A stretch of 64,000 nt of DNA. It comes from Planococcus shenhongbingii. Its GTDB lineage: Bacteria > Bacillota > Bacilli > Bacillales_A > Planococcaceae. Numbering within the stretch: position 1 is the first letter of the stretch; the number at the start of each line of letters is the position of its first letter. Positions 7,456 through 14,859 of the stretch are shown here, piece by piece. The translations under genes were made by a program, and so were the position numbers. A model generated the notes under the pieces. It did not search any database and was not told where the DNA came from. It saw only the letters and a program-made list of their open reading frames with translations. The stretch lies in NCBI RefSeq assembly GCF_030413635.1, contig NZ_CP129235.1:2356001-2420000 (forward strand), written 5' to 3'.

Positions 7456-7668
7456 TCATTTAAATTCTTTGATGAACTGGTTCACTGCTTCATCAATAAT
7501 TTCTTCATTAATTTCATCGAATGTATAAAAACCTTTATGGTTTTCTCCACTAATCAATTCTGCAACAACTACATACCCTGTATCTCTTTCATGCCAAAAT
7601 TCTGCAGCAAAAAGCCCTTGATCGTTTCTGACTACGAGTCGTTTGCTGGGATAATGCTTAGTCACCAT
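7456..7668 (-). CDS. Small protein of unknown function
   Basis: 70 residues: MVTKHYPSKRLVVRNDQG, beta-rich, then an acidic helix at the end (DEINEEIIDEAVNQFIKEFK). AAGGAGGAAAA precedes the ATG. It stands alone between a sigma-H-type promoter and a terminator. No family recognised. Confidence 0.5.
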   Translation of the reverse strand: MVTKHYPSKRLVVRNDQGLFAAEFWHERDTGYVVVAELISGENHKGFYTFDEINEEIIDEAVNQFIKEFK

Positions 7669-7693
7669 TTTTCCTCCTTCCTATGTCAGAATT

Positions 7694-7720
7694 ATTCGAC
7701 ATTTAATAATGGTATCCTCC
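7694..7720 (-). promoter_or_regulatory. Sigma-H-type promoter of the 7456-7668 gene
   Basis: The minus strand reads GGAGGATAC, 11 bases, GTCGAAT, fitting RnAGGAwWW-N11-RnnGAAT with one deviation at the last W. The start codon is 26 bases downstream. Confidence 0.55.
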
Positions 7721-7871
7721 TGAAAATTATTGGTTTCGAAAGATGTTGTTCAAAATAAAATTTCCTTCTTTTCTCAAATGAACAAGTTATTTAGCCCATT
7801 CAAATAGTGTCATTCACTCTTATGCGTAAACAGCTCCAGACCTGGCTGAACTTTCATATTTGACCAATTCT

Positions 7872-7885
7872 TGAACAGGTGTTTG
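7872..7885 (+). promoter_or_regulatory. LexA/SOS-like box upstream of the gene at 8044
   Basis: TGAACAGGTGTTTG matches 13 of 14 positions of the Bacillus SOS consensus CGAACRNRYGTTYG. Only the first base differs. Confidence 0.5.
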
Positions 7886-8043
7886 TCCTTTTTATGACAG
7901 TCTGTTCTGCCTATACCGTTCATGGTTGTTTTTCGCCAATTATCATATTATTATAGACAAAATAATGGCCGGCGCTATGTTTCATTTCTACAGGAAAACG
8001 TAATTTGTGAACCATTGACTATAGAAAAAAGGAGCTGTGAACG

Positions 8044-8280
8044 ATGGATTCAGTTCAAGATGTAGAGATCTATCTTTTAAGCAAAAAATACAATTTAACT
8101 GCACGGCGTTGGGCAAAAAATAAGCGCATCAAACAGCGGATTTTGGAAAAACACTTGATGTGGAACGGAGATCATCTAAAGATTAACCGCATTGATATGC
8201 TGCTGCCATTGAATACCAATATTGATTATTACTTGGAACATCCATCCTTAATCGATGATCAATTCAAGCCTGGGATTTAA
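8044..8280 (+). CDS. Small protein, paralogue of the gene at 6959
   Basis: 78 residues, clearly homologous to the 6959 product (DVE-YLLSKKYNLTARRWAKNKRIKQRIL and DHLKINRIDM). It is strongly basic in the first half and acidic/aromatic near the end (NIDYYLEHPSLIDD). AAAAAGGAGC precedes the ATG. A LexA-like box lies about 160 bases upstream. Role unknown; a DNA-associated role would fit its charge. Confidence 0.6.
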   Translation: MDSVQDVEIYLLSKKYNLTARRWAKNKRIKQRILEKHLMWNGDHLKINRIDMLLPLNTNIDYYLEHPSLIDDQFKPGI

Positions 8281-8329
8281 GCCTATGGCTATTTTTTTTG
8301 CTTTTTGAGTTTCTTCACTTTGCTTGCCG

Positions 8330-8352
8330 GCCTTTGATGCATCCAAAGGCTA
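8330..8352. terminator. Hairpin between convergent genes
   Basis: GCCTTTG, seven-base loop, CAAAGGC, with a T-rich stretch after it. It lies between the convergent genes at 8044 and 8754. Confidence 0.5.
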
Positions 8353-8367
8353 TTCTCTTCTGTTTAT

Positions 8368-8754
8368 TCATATTTGAGTAATAGCGCAATAAGCTCCTTC
8401 AGGATATTCAATTACCGCATAGCTTCCAGCCCGGCCAAGTTCTTTCGATTCAAAATGGATTTTGCCTCCCATTGTTCTGCACGCTTCGATGCTTGTTTTT
8501 AAATCTTTAACGCCAAAATAAACCAGCCAGACAGCCGGAAGCCCTGCATTTTGGCTTTCAGGATGGCAAATGCCGGCAACAGGAGTTCCGTCATCTGCGG
8601 TCATGACATAGTCTTCATAACTCCCCATGCTCAAACCGCTATGTTCCCAACCTATAACTTGTTTGTAAAAATCACGTACTTGATCTGTTGTTTTTACCGT
8701 TAAATCAGCGGAAATGATGGTTCCTGGGATTGGATCGTTTTGCTGCCTCTCCAT
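8368..8754 (-). CDS. VOC (glyoxalase/dioxygenase fold) family protein
   Basis: 128 residues with the vicinal-oxygen-chelate layout: SADLTVKTTDQVRDFYKQVIGW at the start, a second half with VYFGVKDLKTSIEACRTMGGKI and a final EYPEGAYCAITQ. Such proteins bind a metal and small substrates; the substrate cannot be read here. Single gene, convergent with the paralogue at 8044. Confidence 0.8.
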   Translation of the reverse strand: MERQQNDPIPGTIISADLTVKTTDQVRDFYKQVIGWEHSGLSMGSYEDYVMTADDGTPVAGICHPESQNAGLPAVWLVYFGVKDLKTSIEACRTMGGKIHFESKELGRAGSYAVIEYPEGAYCAITQI

Positions 8755-8803
8755 TTCGGCCCCCTCGCCTTCTACAGAAATTAATCATCTGTTCTAAAGC
8801 CAT

Positions 8804-9115
8804 TCAACTTCTATTGTCCGGATATCTCCTGGATACATTCATCGATTCGCATAGATTTTTGTGAGCTTCTGAACCAATGCCTTCCGGCAAAATTACCGGC
8901 TCCGCTTCAATTACAATATTTTCCGCCATATATCTGGCATCTAATTTTTCATAAAAATGATGGATTTCAAGCACATAAAATGCACTTAAGCCGTCGTCTT
9001 CCCGGAAGTTCAAGTAGTCCCCAGGGATAGGACGATAAAATGATTCCTCCGATATGGGAATGGTGAATTGCATTTCCCCGCCACCTGGAGGTACAATATG
9101 CACTGCAATTTCCAT
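8804..9115 (-). CDS. Hypothetical protein
   Basis: 103 residues, MEIAVHIVPPGGGEMQFTIP at the start, beta-rich, with no membrane span. AGGTGTGAGTTG precedes the ATG. It lies about 50 bases upstream of the VOC gene in the same direction, so the two may be co-transcribed. Family not recognised. Confidence 0.5.
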   Translation of the reverse strand: MEIAVHIVPPGGGEMQFTIPISEESFYRPIPGDYLNFREDDGLSAFYVLEIHHFYEKLDARYMAENIVIEAEPVILPEGIGSEAHKNLCESMNVSRRYPDNRS

Positions 9116-9313
9116 AACTCAACTCACACCTTTCTGATGTGTCTTCCAAATCATTAATGTTAACAACTGTCAGTTTTCATATATTTCATTTACATTTCTT
9201 TCCTGTAAAATCCACAAATGCATAAGAAATGGTGTTATAGTGGAGTTAATGAATTACATGGATTCTTTTTGACTTTTCTTAGTCGCTTTCCATTTACGGA
9301 AAGGAGAATGCAA

Positions 9314-9556
9314 ATGTCATTTGAGAGCATTAAAGAGCTTTTAAAAACTATGCGTTTTTACCACACTGTCAATATTGTTCAGTCGTTTCACAGAGGAGAG
9401 AAAGCTTGTCTCACCGTAAAATGCGTAAAAAACACGCGCACTCTGGAAGTGACTTTTATTGACACAGCGAAGGTCGAGTATTTCGACTGTTTTGAAGCGG
9501 CAGCTGCTGCCATCCATCAAGCCATCAACCCAAACACACAAACCCAAACCTCCTGA
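9314..9556 (+). CDS. Hypothetical protein, 80 residues
   Basis: MSFESIKELLKTMRFYHTVN; a compact alpha/beta sequence with a Thr/Gln tail. The ATG at 9314 is chosen over upstream codons because AAAGGAG lies eight bases before it. A strong terminator overlaps the stop. Function unknown. Confidence 0.5.
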   Translation: MSFESIKELLKTMRFYHTVNIVQSFHRGEKACLTVKCVKNTRTLEVTFIDTAKVEYFDCFEAAAAAIHQAINPNTQTQTS

Positions 9557-9576
9557 ACCTTCAGGAGGTTTTTTTT
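9547..9576 (+). terminator. Terminator
   Basis: AACCTCCTGA, short loop, TCAGGAGGTT followed by eight T. Perfect ten-pair stem at the end of the 80-residue gene. Confidence 0.9.
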
Positions 9577-9616
9577 GCCTCAAATCACCTTTTGCATTCT
9601 TCCCTGAAGAACTTCA

Positions 9617-9940
9617 TTAATGCGAATGTTTCTGTTCATACTTCCGGTTAATAAATTCCAGCATTTCCTCAAAAAGATTGGCCTCATACCAAACGTAAGG
9701 AACTACTTGTGAAACGCCATCACTTTTTATCTGCAAATTGGTTGCAGATAGCTGTGCAATTTTTGAGTCGTCGACATCTTCTTCCTTTTCATGGATTTCA
9801 TGTCCTGCAAACTCTTTTTTCACTTTTTCGAAAAACCAGTTCCGCTTGGTCTCACTTTCAAAATCCCAGGATTCATACTTGCCTTGGCACAGCAATTCAA
9901 TTGAATAAATTTCATTTTCCATTTCAAGATCTTTGCCCAT
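9617..9940 (-). CDS. Hypothetical protein
   Basis: 107 residues, acidic with many Glu/Lys, no membrane span. Starts MGKDLEMENEIYSIELL and ends KYEQKHSH. GGGGTG lies upstream of the ATG. It is convergent with the 80-residue gene and downstream of repeat element D. No family recognised. Confidence 0.45.
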   Translation of the reverse strand: MGKDLEMENEIYSIELLCQGKYESWDFESETKRNWFFEKVKKEFAGHEIHEKEEDVDDSKIAQLSATNLQIKSDGVSQVVPYVWYEANLFEEMLEFINRKYEQKHSH

Positions 9941-10033
9941 AAATACACCCCTATTCGCAATTAACTGTTGAATAAATATAGTTTCATGCAGTTTACCTCT
10001 TTCGGGGCTTCGGAAAACCTTTTAGGCAAAACA

Positions 10034-10065
10034 AAAAGCCGACACATCAAAATGTGCCGGCTTTT
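10034..10065 (-). terminator. Left copy of duplicated terminator hairpin (element D)
   Basis: AAAAGCCG-CACAT, loop, ATGTG-CGGCTTTT. A second copy with few changes lies at 10602-10630, on the other side of a 536-base GC-rich element. Both have T runs on the minus strand, and the right copy is the one next to the cvfC gene. Confidence 0.7.
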
Positions 10066-10601
10066 CCAACTTGTTGAGAAAGTTGAGATTTGTATTAGGT
10101 ATCATCCTTTAACCGATATTCCGCTAACCAGCTGCGCTTGCCGCGGGCGAGCGCCAAGCCGCTTCGTCGCTGCGCTCCTGCAGGGTCTCGGCTGTCTCGC
10201 TTTCCCGCAGGCAAGACATTGGCCGACGCCTGCGAGGCCAAGTCTTTGCGACGAAGCGCGCAGCGCTGCAGGAGCAGTACGGTTTCCTCCGCTGGTTGGC
10301 TTCATATCTGGAGAGCGGGAACAAATAAGAGAAGAGTTTCTCAAACAATCACCGTTTTTAGAGAATCACAAAAGGTGACAAAAGGTGACAAAAAAGAGCA
10401 GAATGCAGCGGAAGGCGGCGACTTCTGCGGGAATAGGGCGAGTCCTGAGACCCCGCAGGGAATGAATGGGGCAAAAGCAGTTTGCCCCGTTCATTTGCGA
10501 CGAAGCTAGCGCAGCGATGCAGGAGCACACGGTCTTCGCCAGCGAGCGAGGAGGCTTTGGCCGCCTCCCGCGAAAAGCGTCCGCCCTGGAGCGAAATGAA
10601 A
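10066..10601. repeat. GC-rich repeat element D between duplicated terminator hairpins
   Basis: About 536 bases of GC-rich sequence with no credible gene. It contains short modules seen in the other elements of this window, for example GCGACGAAGCTAGCGCAGCG near 10497 and GCGAAAAGCGTCCG near 10570. Its left end (ACTTGTTGAGAAAG) resembles the terminal repeat TGTAGACAAA of elements A and B; the right end lacks it. Frames inside are GC-rich artefacts. Confidence 0.6.
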
Positions 10602-10630
10602 AAAGCCGGCACATCGAAATGTACCGGCTT
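10602..10630 (-). terminator. Terminator of cvfC, right copy of duplicated hairpin
   Basis: On the minus strand AAGCCGGTACAT, loop, ATGTGCCGGCTTTTTT lies five bases after the cvfC stop. It is an efficient-looking intrinsic terminator. Confidence 0.8.
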
Positions 10631-10635
10631 CCGCT

Positions 10636-11766
10636 CTATTCTTCTTTCATAGCTTGTCGTGCTTCGGTCATTTGCTTCCACACCGAACCTTTTGCGTCTT
10701 CCCCTTGTTCGATGCGGGCAATTGCCATTTTAATCTGGAGTTTCACTTCAAACTCCGGATCGTTTTCCGCTTCTTTCAATGCTGGCAATGATGCTTCTGT
10801 TCCTGTTTCGTATAAGAACATCGCCGCACGCCAACGGACCAGTTTATTTTTATCTTTTAAGGTTTCCATCATGATTGGCTCGAACTCTTCAAAGCCGAGA
10901 TCGCTGATTGTATCTCCAGCAGTTCTACGGACAGCCCAGCTTTTATCTCTCATCGCTTTTTCCAGTAGCGGGACAACCGCTTTATCACGGATATCGCCTA
11001 GATAAATAGCTGCCTGCCTACGGATGGACATTTTTTCATCGTCCAAAGCTTTTGCCAAGAGCGCCAAATCGCTGAGTTCCCCTTCATTCATCTGTTCGAG
11101 CAATTGGAAACGGGTTTCCCAATCCGGCACATCGAATTCTTCCAATGTCACTTTCCGGCCCCGTTCTATCGGCTCCGCCTCTTCGGAATGGTTTTGTTCG
11201 ACCATTGCATCCAAACGTTCTTGAGGGTAGGCAGCTGCAAGCTCTTCTACCATGCCTAGGCCGATTTCTTCTTTTTCGCCGTAGCGGACGCCGTAATCCG
11301 CCCATTTTCGTTGCAGCAAGTAGTTTTCTTCTGTCGGGTCCAGCACTGCCTGCATCGCTGCAACAAAGTTTTCCGGCATCGCAAAGCGTTTTTCAGAATG
11401 GCTGTCAAAAACTTTCACTTGCAAAGGAATGCCTTTAAATTGTTGAACATGTACATAGATTTCCCCAAAATGTTCATCTATTTCGATTTCTTCATTGGAA
11501 TGGCCGCTGTCGTCGCCGAAAACCCGGCGCACTTCCGCCAAAATCGTTTCCCAGTCGAATTTGGCCAGTCTTTCAACTGCTAAAAAATCGGCTACATGAT
11601 ACACGCCCTTGACTCCGGCAATCGAAAGAATCGCTTGGATTTCTTTTGGGGCGCCTTCCAGATTGTCTTTATGGTAATTATGGCTTTTGCCGAACGGCAA
11701 TTCCTGGTCAATAATGACTTTCATCGTATTCGGGCTTGGTGTTGGTTCAATCGTTACAATTTTCAC
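10636..11766 (-). CDS. cvfC: Conserved virulence factor C family protein (YpgR)
   Basis: 376 residues. The N-terminus (VTIEPTPSPNTMKVI) is a NifU/Nfu-N-like domain. The C-terminal half (about 225-355) is a run of HEAT-like repeats (SIRRQAAIYLGDIRDKAVVP, WAVRRTAGDTISDLGF, LVRWRAAMFLYE). This is the YpgR/CvfC layout, and the end GSVWKQM is also typical. The family was named for a virulence phenotype in Staphylococcus aureus; the biochemical role is not established. In B. subtilis ypgR is next to ypgQ; here yfmR lies between. Confidence 0.85.
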   Translation of the reverse strand: MKIVTIEPTPSPNTMKVIIDQELPFGKSHNYHKDNLEGAPKEIQAILSIAGVKGVYHVADFLAVERLAKFDWETILAEVRRVFGDDSGHSNEEIEIDEHFGEIYVHVQQFKGIPLQVKVFDSHSEKRFAMPENFVAAMQAVLDPTEENYLLQRKWADYGVRYGEKEEIGLGMVEELAAAYPQERLDAMVEQNHSEEAEPIERGRKVTLEEFDVPDWETRFQLLEQMNEGELSDLALLAKALDDEKMSIRRQAAIYLGDIRDKAVVPLLEKAMRDKSWAVRRTAGDTISDLGFEEFEPIMMETLKDKNKLVRWRAAMFLYETGTEASLPALKEAENDPEFEVKLQIKMAIARIEQGEDAKGSVWKQMTEARQAMKEE

Positions 11767-11786
11767 GCGTAATCCCTCCTGAGGTT

Positions 11787-11819
11787 AGTATACGCTGCCT
11801 CTCTTTGGCGGCGTATACT
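11787..11819. promoter_or_regulatory. Strong inverted repeat upstream of cvfC
   Basis: AGTATACGC and GCGTATACT flank a 15-base centre with extra GCC/GGC pairs. No T run follows, so it could be an operator or an mRNA hairpin rather than a terminator. It lies between yfmR and cvfC, about 21 bases before the cvfC start. Confidence 0.5.
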
Positions 11820-11895
11820 GACTAGCTGTTACAGGCCAATATAATGACTTAACGTGCCGTGGCAGAAAAAAACTTCATTGTTAAAGTCTTTCTAT

Positions 11896-13779
11896 TTATG
11901 ATTCCGCCATTTCCTGAAGATGCGTCCATCGCTCGATCAACGCATCGTATCGCGCAGTTAAAGCATCTATGTCTGCTGTCAGCTTATTTAATATTTCAAA
12001 ATCCGAACCCGCTTTGGCCATTTCAGCTTCACGTTCTTCGATTTGGGATTCGACTTCTGAGATATCATCAAGAATCGTTTTGTATTCCTGCTGTTCTTTA
12101 AAGGTCATTTTCTTTTTTGGTTTTTCCACTTTTGCGGGTGTCGGAGCTTCCTGCACTGGGGCAGCTTTCGGCTCTTCAGCAGCAACTGGTTTTTCTTTGA
12201 TGAAATCGGTATACAGGCCCTGGTATTCTAAAATCTCTCCAGTGCCGGTCGTCCATAGCTTGCGGGCAATCCGGTCCAGGAAAAAACGGTCGTGGGAAAT
12301 CGTGATGACTACGCCCGGGAAGTTTTCCAAAAAATCCTCTAATACGGACAGGGTCTGGATATCCAAATCGTTCGTCGGCTCATCCAATAATAAGATATTT
12401 GGCTGTTCCATCAATAATTTCAGCAAGTACAGGCGCTTCCGCTCCCCGCCGGACAATTTGCCGATTTGAGTGCCATGGCCGTTCGATGGGAACAAGAACC
12501 GTTCCAGCATTTGCGTAGCGGACAATCGAACTCCTTTTGCCGCTTCATAATCGCTTGAAATTTCCTGGATGTATTCGATCATCCGCTGAGATTCATTCAT
12601 TTCAGGCAAATGCTGCGTGAAATGAGCGATTTTAACGGTGCTGCCGTAATCCAATTTGCCTTCAGTCGGCTCATAGTCACCGGCGATCAATTTCATCAGC
12701 GTCGATTTTCCTGCGCCATTCGGCCCGACAATTCCGATGCGGTCACCGCCTTGCAGCAGGAAATTGAAGTTGCGGAAAATAACGTTGTCGCCAAACGCCA
12801 TTCCCAAGTTCTCGCCTTCAATGATTTTTTTGCCGAGGCGCTGGCTTTGCATGGACAATTCCAATGAAGTATTGTCATTTTCAGTCTGTACATTTTCTTT
12901 GATTTCTTCAAAGCGCTGGATGCGGGCTTTCTGTTTCGTCGAGCGGGCTTTCGCACCGCGGCGAATCCATTTCAATTCTGACCGGAAACGGTTTTCCAGT
13001 TTTTGCTGGGATGAAGCTGCCATTTCGTCACGGATGGCTTTGTTTTCCAAATAATCCCCGTAATTTCCTTTATGCGTATACATCGTCTGGTCTGCCAGCT
13101 CGAAAATATGAGTGGAAACCGCGTCCAGGAAATACCGGTCATGCGTCACGAAAAGCATGGCACTGTTCATGCGGAGCAGAGTTTCCTGTAGCCATTCGGT
13201 TGAAGCCGCGTCTAAATGGTTGGTCGGCTCATCAAGCAATATCAAATCAGCAGGCTCGATCAATGCTTTCGCCAACGCTACCCGTTTCCGCTGGCCTCCT
13301 GAAAGCTCACTGATCAATTGATCAAACATGTCTATGCCCAGCTTTGTTAAAGCTGTTTTTGCAAGCGCATTGATATCCCAAGCGTTTTCCTGTTCCATGC
13401 CTTCTTGGATTTTCATCAATTCATCCTGAAGTTCCGTAGAGCTGGAATCGACCATCATATTTTTCAATGCTCTTTCATAGGAACGGTTTAATGCCAGAAT
13501 CGGCGAGTCGCCGGAAAACACCGTTTCCAGCACTGTCAGTGACTCATCAAACTCCGGCTCTTGTTTCAAATAAGTGATGGCATATTTTTTCGGATGATCC
13601 ATATTGACCGAATCCGCTTCTATTTCTTCAGCTAAAATTGACATCAATGTAGATTTCCCTGTGCCATTTACGCCGATCAACCCTGCACGTTCACCTGGAT
13701 ACAAAGAAAATTCCACGTCTTTAAAAAGGGTTTTAGCTCCTACAGTTTTTGTTAAGTTTGTTACGTTTAAGTGGCTCAT
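11896..13779 (-). CDS. yfmR: ABC-F family ATPase YfmR
   Basis: 627 residues with two ABC ATPase domains: Walker A GVNGTGKST near 38 and GPNGAGKST near 355, signatures ELSGGQRKR and KLSGGERKR, and Walker B LILLDEPTNHLD and LLLDEPTNDLD. A linker rich in Arg/Lys joins them and a C-terminal coiled coil closes the protein. There are no membrane spans, as expected for ABC-F factors that act on the ribosome. The length and CTD fit YfmR/Uup, which relieves ribosome stalling. The start overlaps the stop of ypgQ by four bases. Confidence 0.85.
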   Translation of the reverse strand: MSHLNVTNLTKTVGAKTLFKDVEFSLYPGERAGLIGVNGTGKSTLMSILAEEIEADSVNMDHPKKYAITYLKQEPEFDESLTVLETVFSGDSPILALNRSYERALKNMMVDSSSTELQDELMKIQEGMEQENAWDINALAKTALTKLGIDMFDQLISELSGGQRKRVALAKALIEPADLILLDEPTNHLDAASTEWLQETLLRMNSAMLFVTHDRYFLDAVSTHIFELADQTMYTHKGNYGDYLENKAIRDEMAASSQQKLENRFRSELKWIRRGAKARSTKQKARIQRFEEIKENVQTENDNTSLELSMQSQRLGKKIIEGENLGMAFGDNVIFRNFNFLLQGGDRIGIVGPNGAGKSTLMKLIAGDYEPTEGKLDYGSTVKIAHFTQHLPEMNESQRMIEYIQEISSDYEAAKGVRLSATQMLERFLFPSNGHGTQIGKLSGGERKRLYLLKLLMEQPNILLLDEPTNDLDIQTLSVLEDFLENFPGVVITISHDRFFLDRIARKLWTTGTGEILEYQGLYTDFIKEKPVAAEEPKAAPVQEAPTPAKVEKPKKKMTFKEQQEYKTILDDISEVESQIEEREAEMAKAGSDFEILNKLTADIDALTARYDALIERWTHLQEMAES

Positions 13780-14408
13780 TTATTCCCATCCGTTTCTTTT
13801 ATAAGTTGCTTTAAAAAGGATAGCATAAATTGGTGGCGTTCTTCAGCAATTTGCTTCCCTGTCTCGGTATTCATCTGGTCTTTCAACAGCAATAATTTCT
13901 CGTAAAAATGAGTTGCGCTGCTTGTCGGTTTTGAACGGTACTCGTCTTCAGTCATCTCGCTTCGCGGCTCTTCTTCCCAGTTATACAACTTCCGGCCTTT
14001 AGCGCCGCCGTATGCAAACGTGCGCGCGATGCCGATGGCGCCGATCGCATCGAGCCTGTCCGCATCTTGTACAATGCGGGCTTCGATGGTAGCGGGCACA
14101 GCACCATGGCCTCCTTTGAAGGATACGGACTGGATGATTTCTTTGATCTGGCTGTTCTGCTCTTTACTTAACTTCAAGCTTTCCAGAATATCCGTTTCTA
14201 AATCTTCATCCGCTTTTTTGTATTTGGGATCAGACACATCATGCAGCAACACTGCCAGTTCGACAATCGACGCGTCCGCTTTTTCTTTCTTTAAAATAGC
14301 TTTGGCATTTTGCCGTACCCGTTCGATATGCTGCCAGTCATGGCTTGCATCAAATGTTTCATAAATCTTTTTTACTGCTGTTTCGCATTGCTGTATGGTT
14401 TCATGCAT
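13776..14408 (-). CDS. ypgQ: HD-domain phosphohydrolase YpgQ
   Basis: 210 residues from the ATG at 14408, which follows AAAGGAG. The HD metal site is visible as H in ASHDWQHIERV, HD in VLLHDVSD and the later QDADRLDAIGAIG. The family (YpgQ/YedJ) hydrolyses nucleotides; B. subtilis YpgQ has been reported as a dNTP pyrophosphohydrolase. It overlaps yfmR by four bases, so the two are coupled. A longer upstream frame overlaps the cspD promoter and is not used. Confidence 0.85.
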   Translation of the reverse strand: MHETIQQCETAVKKIYETFDASHDWQHIERVRQNAKAILKKEKADASIVELAVLLHDVSDPKYKKADEDLETDILESLKLSKEQNSQIKEIIQSVSFKGGHGAVPATIEARIVQDADRLDAIGAIGIARTFAYGGAKGRKLYNWEEEPRSEMTEDEYRSKPTSSATHFYEKLLLLKDQMNTETGKQIAEERHQFMLSFLKQLIKETDGNK

Positions 14409-14478
14409 AAGATTTTCGGCTCCTTTTGCTCTATTATAACCTGTAACCTTGTCTGAATGTCCGATTTGTCCTGTGATA

Positions 14479-14507
14479 TTGACGATTTGATGTCCTTCGG
14501 GTATAGT
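14479..14507 (+). promoter_or_regulatory. Sigma-A promoter of cspD
   Basis: TTGACG, 17 bases, TATAGT. The transcript would begin near 14514, giving a leader of about 60 bases. Confidence 0.75.
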
Positions 14508-14514
14508 ATAAGCC

Positions 14515-14540
14515 AACCATTAAAAGGCTTTTTAATGGTT
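14515..14540 (+). promoter_or_regulatory. 5' hairpin of the cspD mRNA
   Basis: AACCATTAAAA-GGC-TTTTTAATGGTT is a perfect 11-pair stem at the very start of the predicted transcript. It could stabilise the message or respond to temperature. It is not followed by a T run. Confidence 0.5.
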
Positions 14541-14574
14541 CCACGACAATACTCAATATATAGGGGGAACGTGC

Positions 14575-14781
14575 ATGCACCAAGGTAAGGTAAAATGGTT
14601 TAACACGGAAAAAGGCTATGGGTTTATTGAGTATAACGATGGTGATGAAGTTTTCGTCCACTTTACAGGAATCCAAGGTGACGGGTTCAGGACCTTGCAA
14701 GAAGGAAAAACCGTCTCTTTCGAAATTATTGATGGAAATCGTGGACCGCAAGCTGCAAATGTAATTGAAATCGAAAGTTAA
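14575..14781 (+). CDS. cspD: Cold shock protein CspD
   Basis: 68 residues, a single cold-shock domain with RNP1 (KGYGFIEY) and RNP2 (VFVHFT) and the ending [15 protein letters not shown]. It binds single-stranded nucleic acid as an RNA chaperone. AGGGGG lies seven bases before the ATG. Assignment to CspD rather than CspB/C rests on sequence and on its place near ypgQ and ypdP, as in B. subtilis. Confidence 0.9.
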   Translation: MHQGKVKWFNTEKGYGFIEYNDGDEVFVHFTGIQGDGFRTLQEGKTVSFEIIDGNRGPQAANVIEIES

Positions 14782-14805
14782 CAACCTATTTTCCAGATAA
14801 TATAA

Positions 14806-14844
14806 AGAGACCCGGAGAAAATCATCTCCGGGTCTCCTTTTTTG
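14806..14844. terminator. Bidirectional terminator between cspD and the convergent operon
   Basis: GAGACCCGGAGA, loop, TCTCCGGGTCTC then CTTTTTT. It is a perfect 12-pair stem. Confidence 0.9.
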
Positions 14845-14859
14845 TTTCAGCTCATTCAA

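Larger units (their letters stand above)
7669..8043. other. Intergenic region with sigma-H-type promoter and SOS-like box
   Basis: 375 bases without a supported gene. It contains the sigma-H-type promoter of the minus-strand gene (7694-7720) and the LexA-like box at 7872-7885. The rest is AT-rich with no clear open frame or structure. Confidence 0.5.

Noticed and set aside
7242..7463. 73-codon plus-strand frame with AGGAGG upstream
   Set aside because: It runs into the opposite-strand terminator and has no protein-like composition; perhaps a remnant.
1..9000. Phage attachment sites or an integrase bounding the island
   Set aside because: No integrase gene and no long direct repeat found by eye; the left edge is outside the window.
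10102..10614. Several overlapping frames of 74-180 codons in element D on both strands
   Set aside because: All are Ala/Arg/Ser-rich, overlap in many frames, lack ribosome sites and come from GC-rich repeat sequence.
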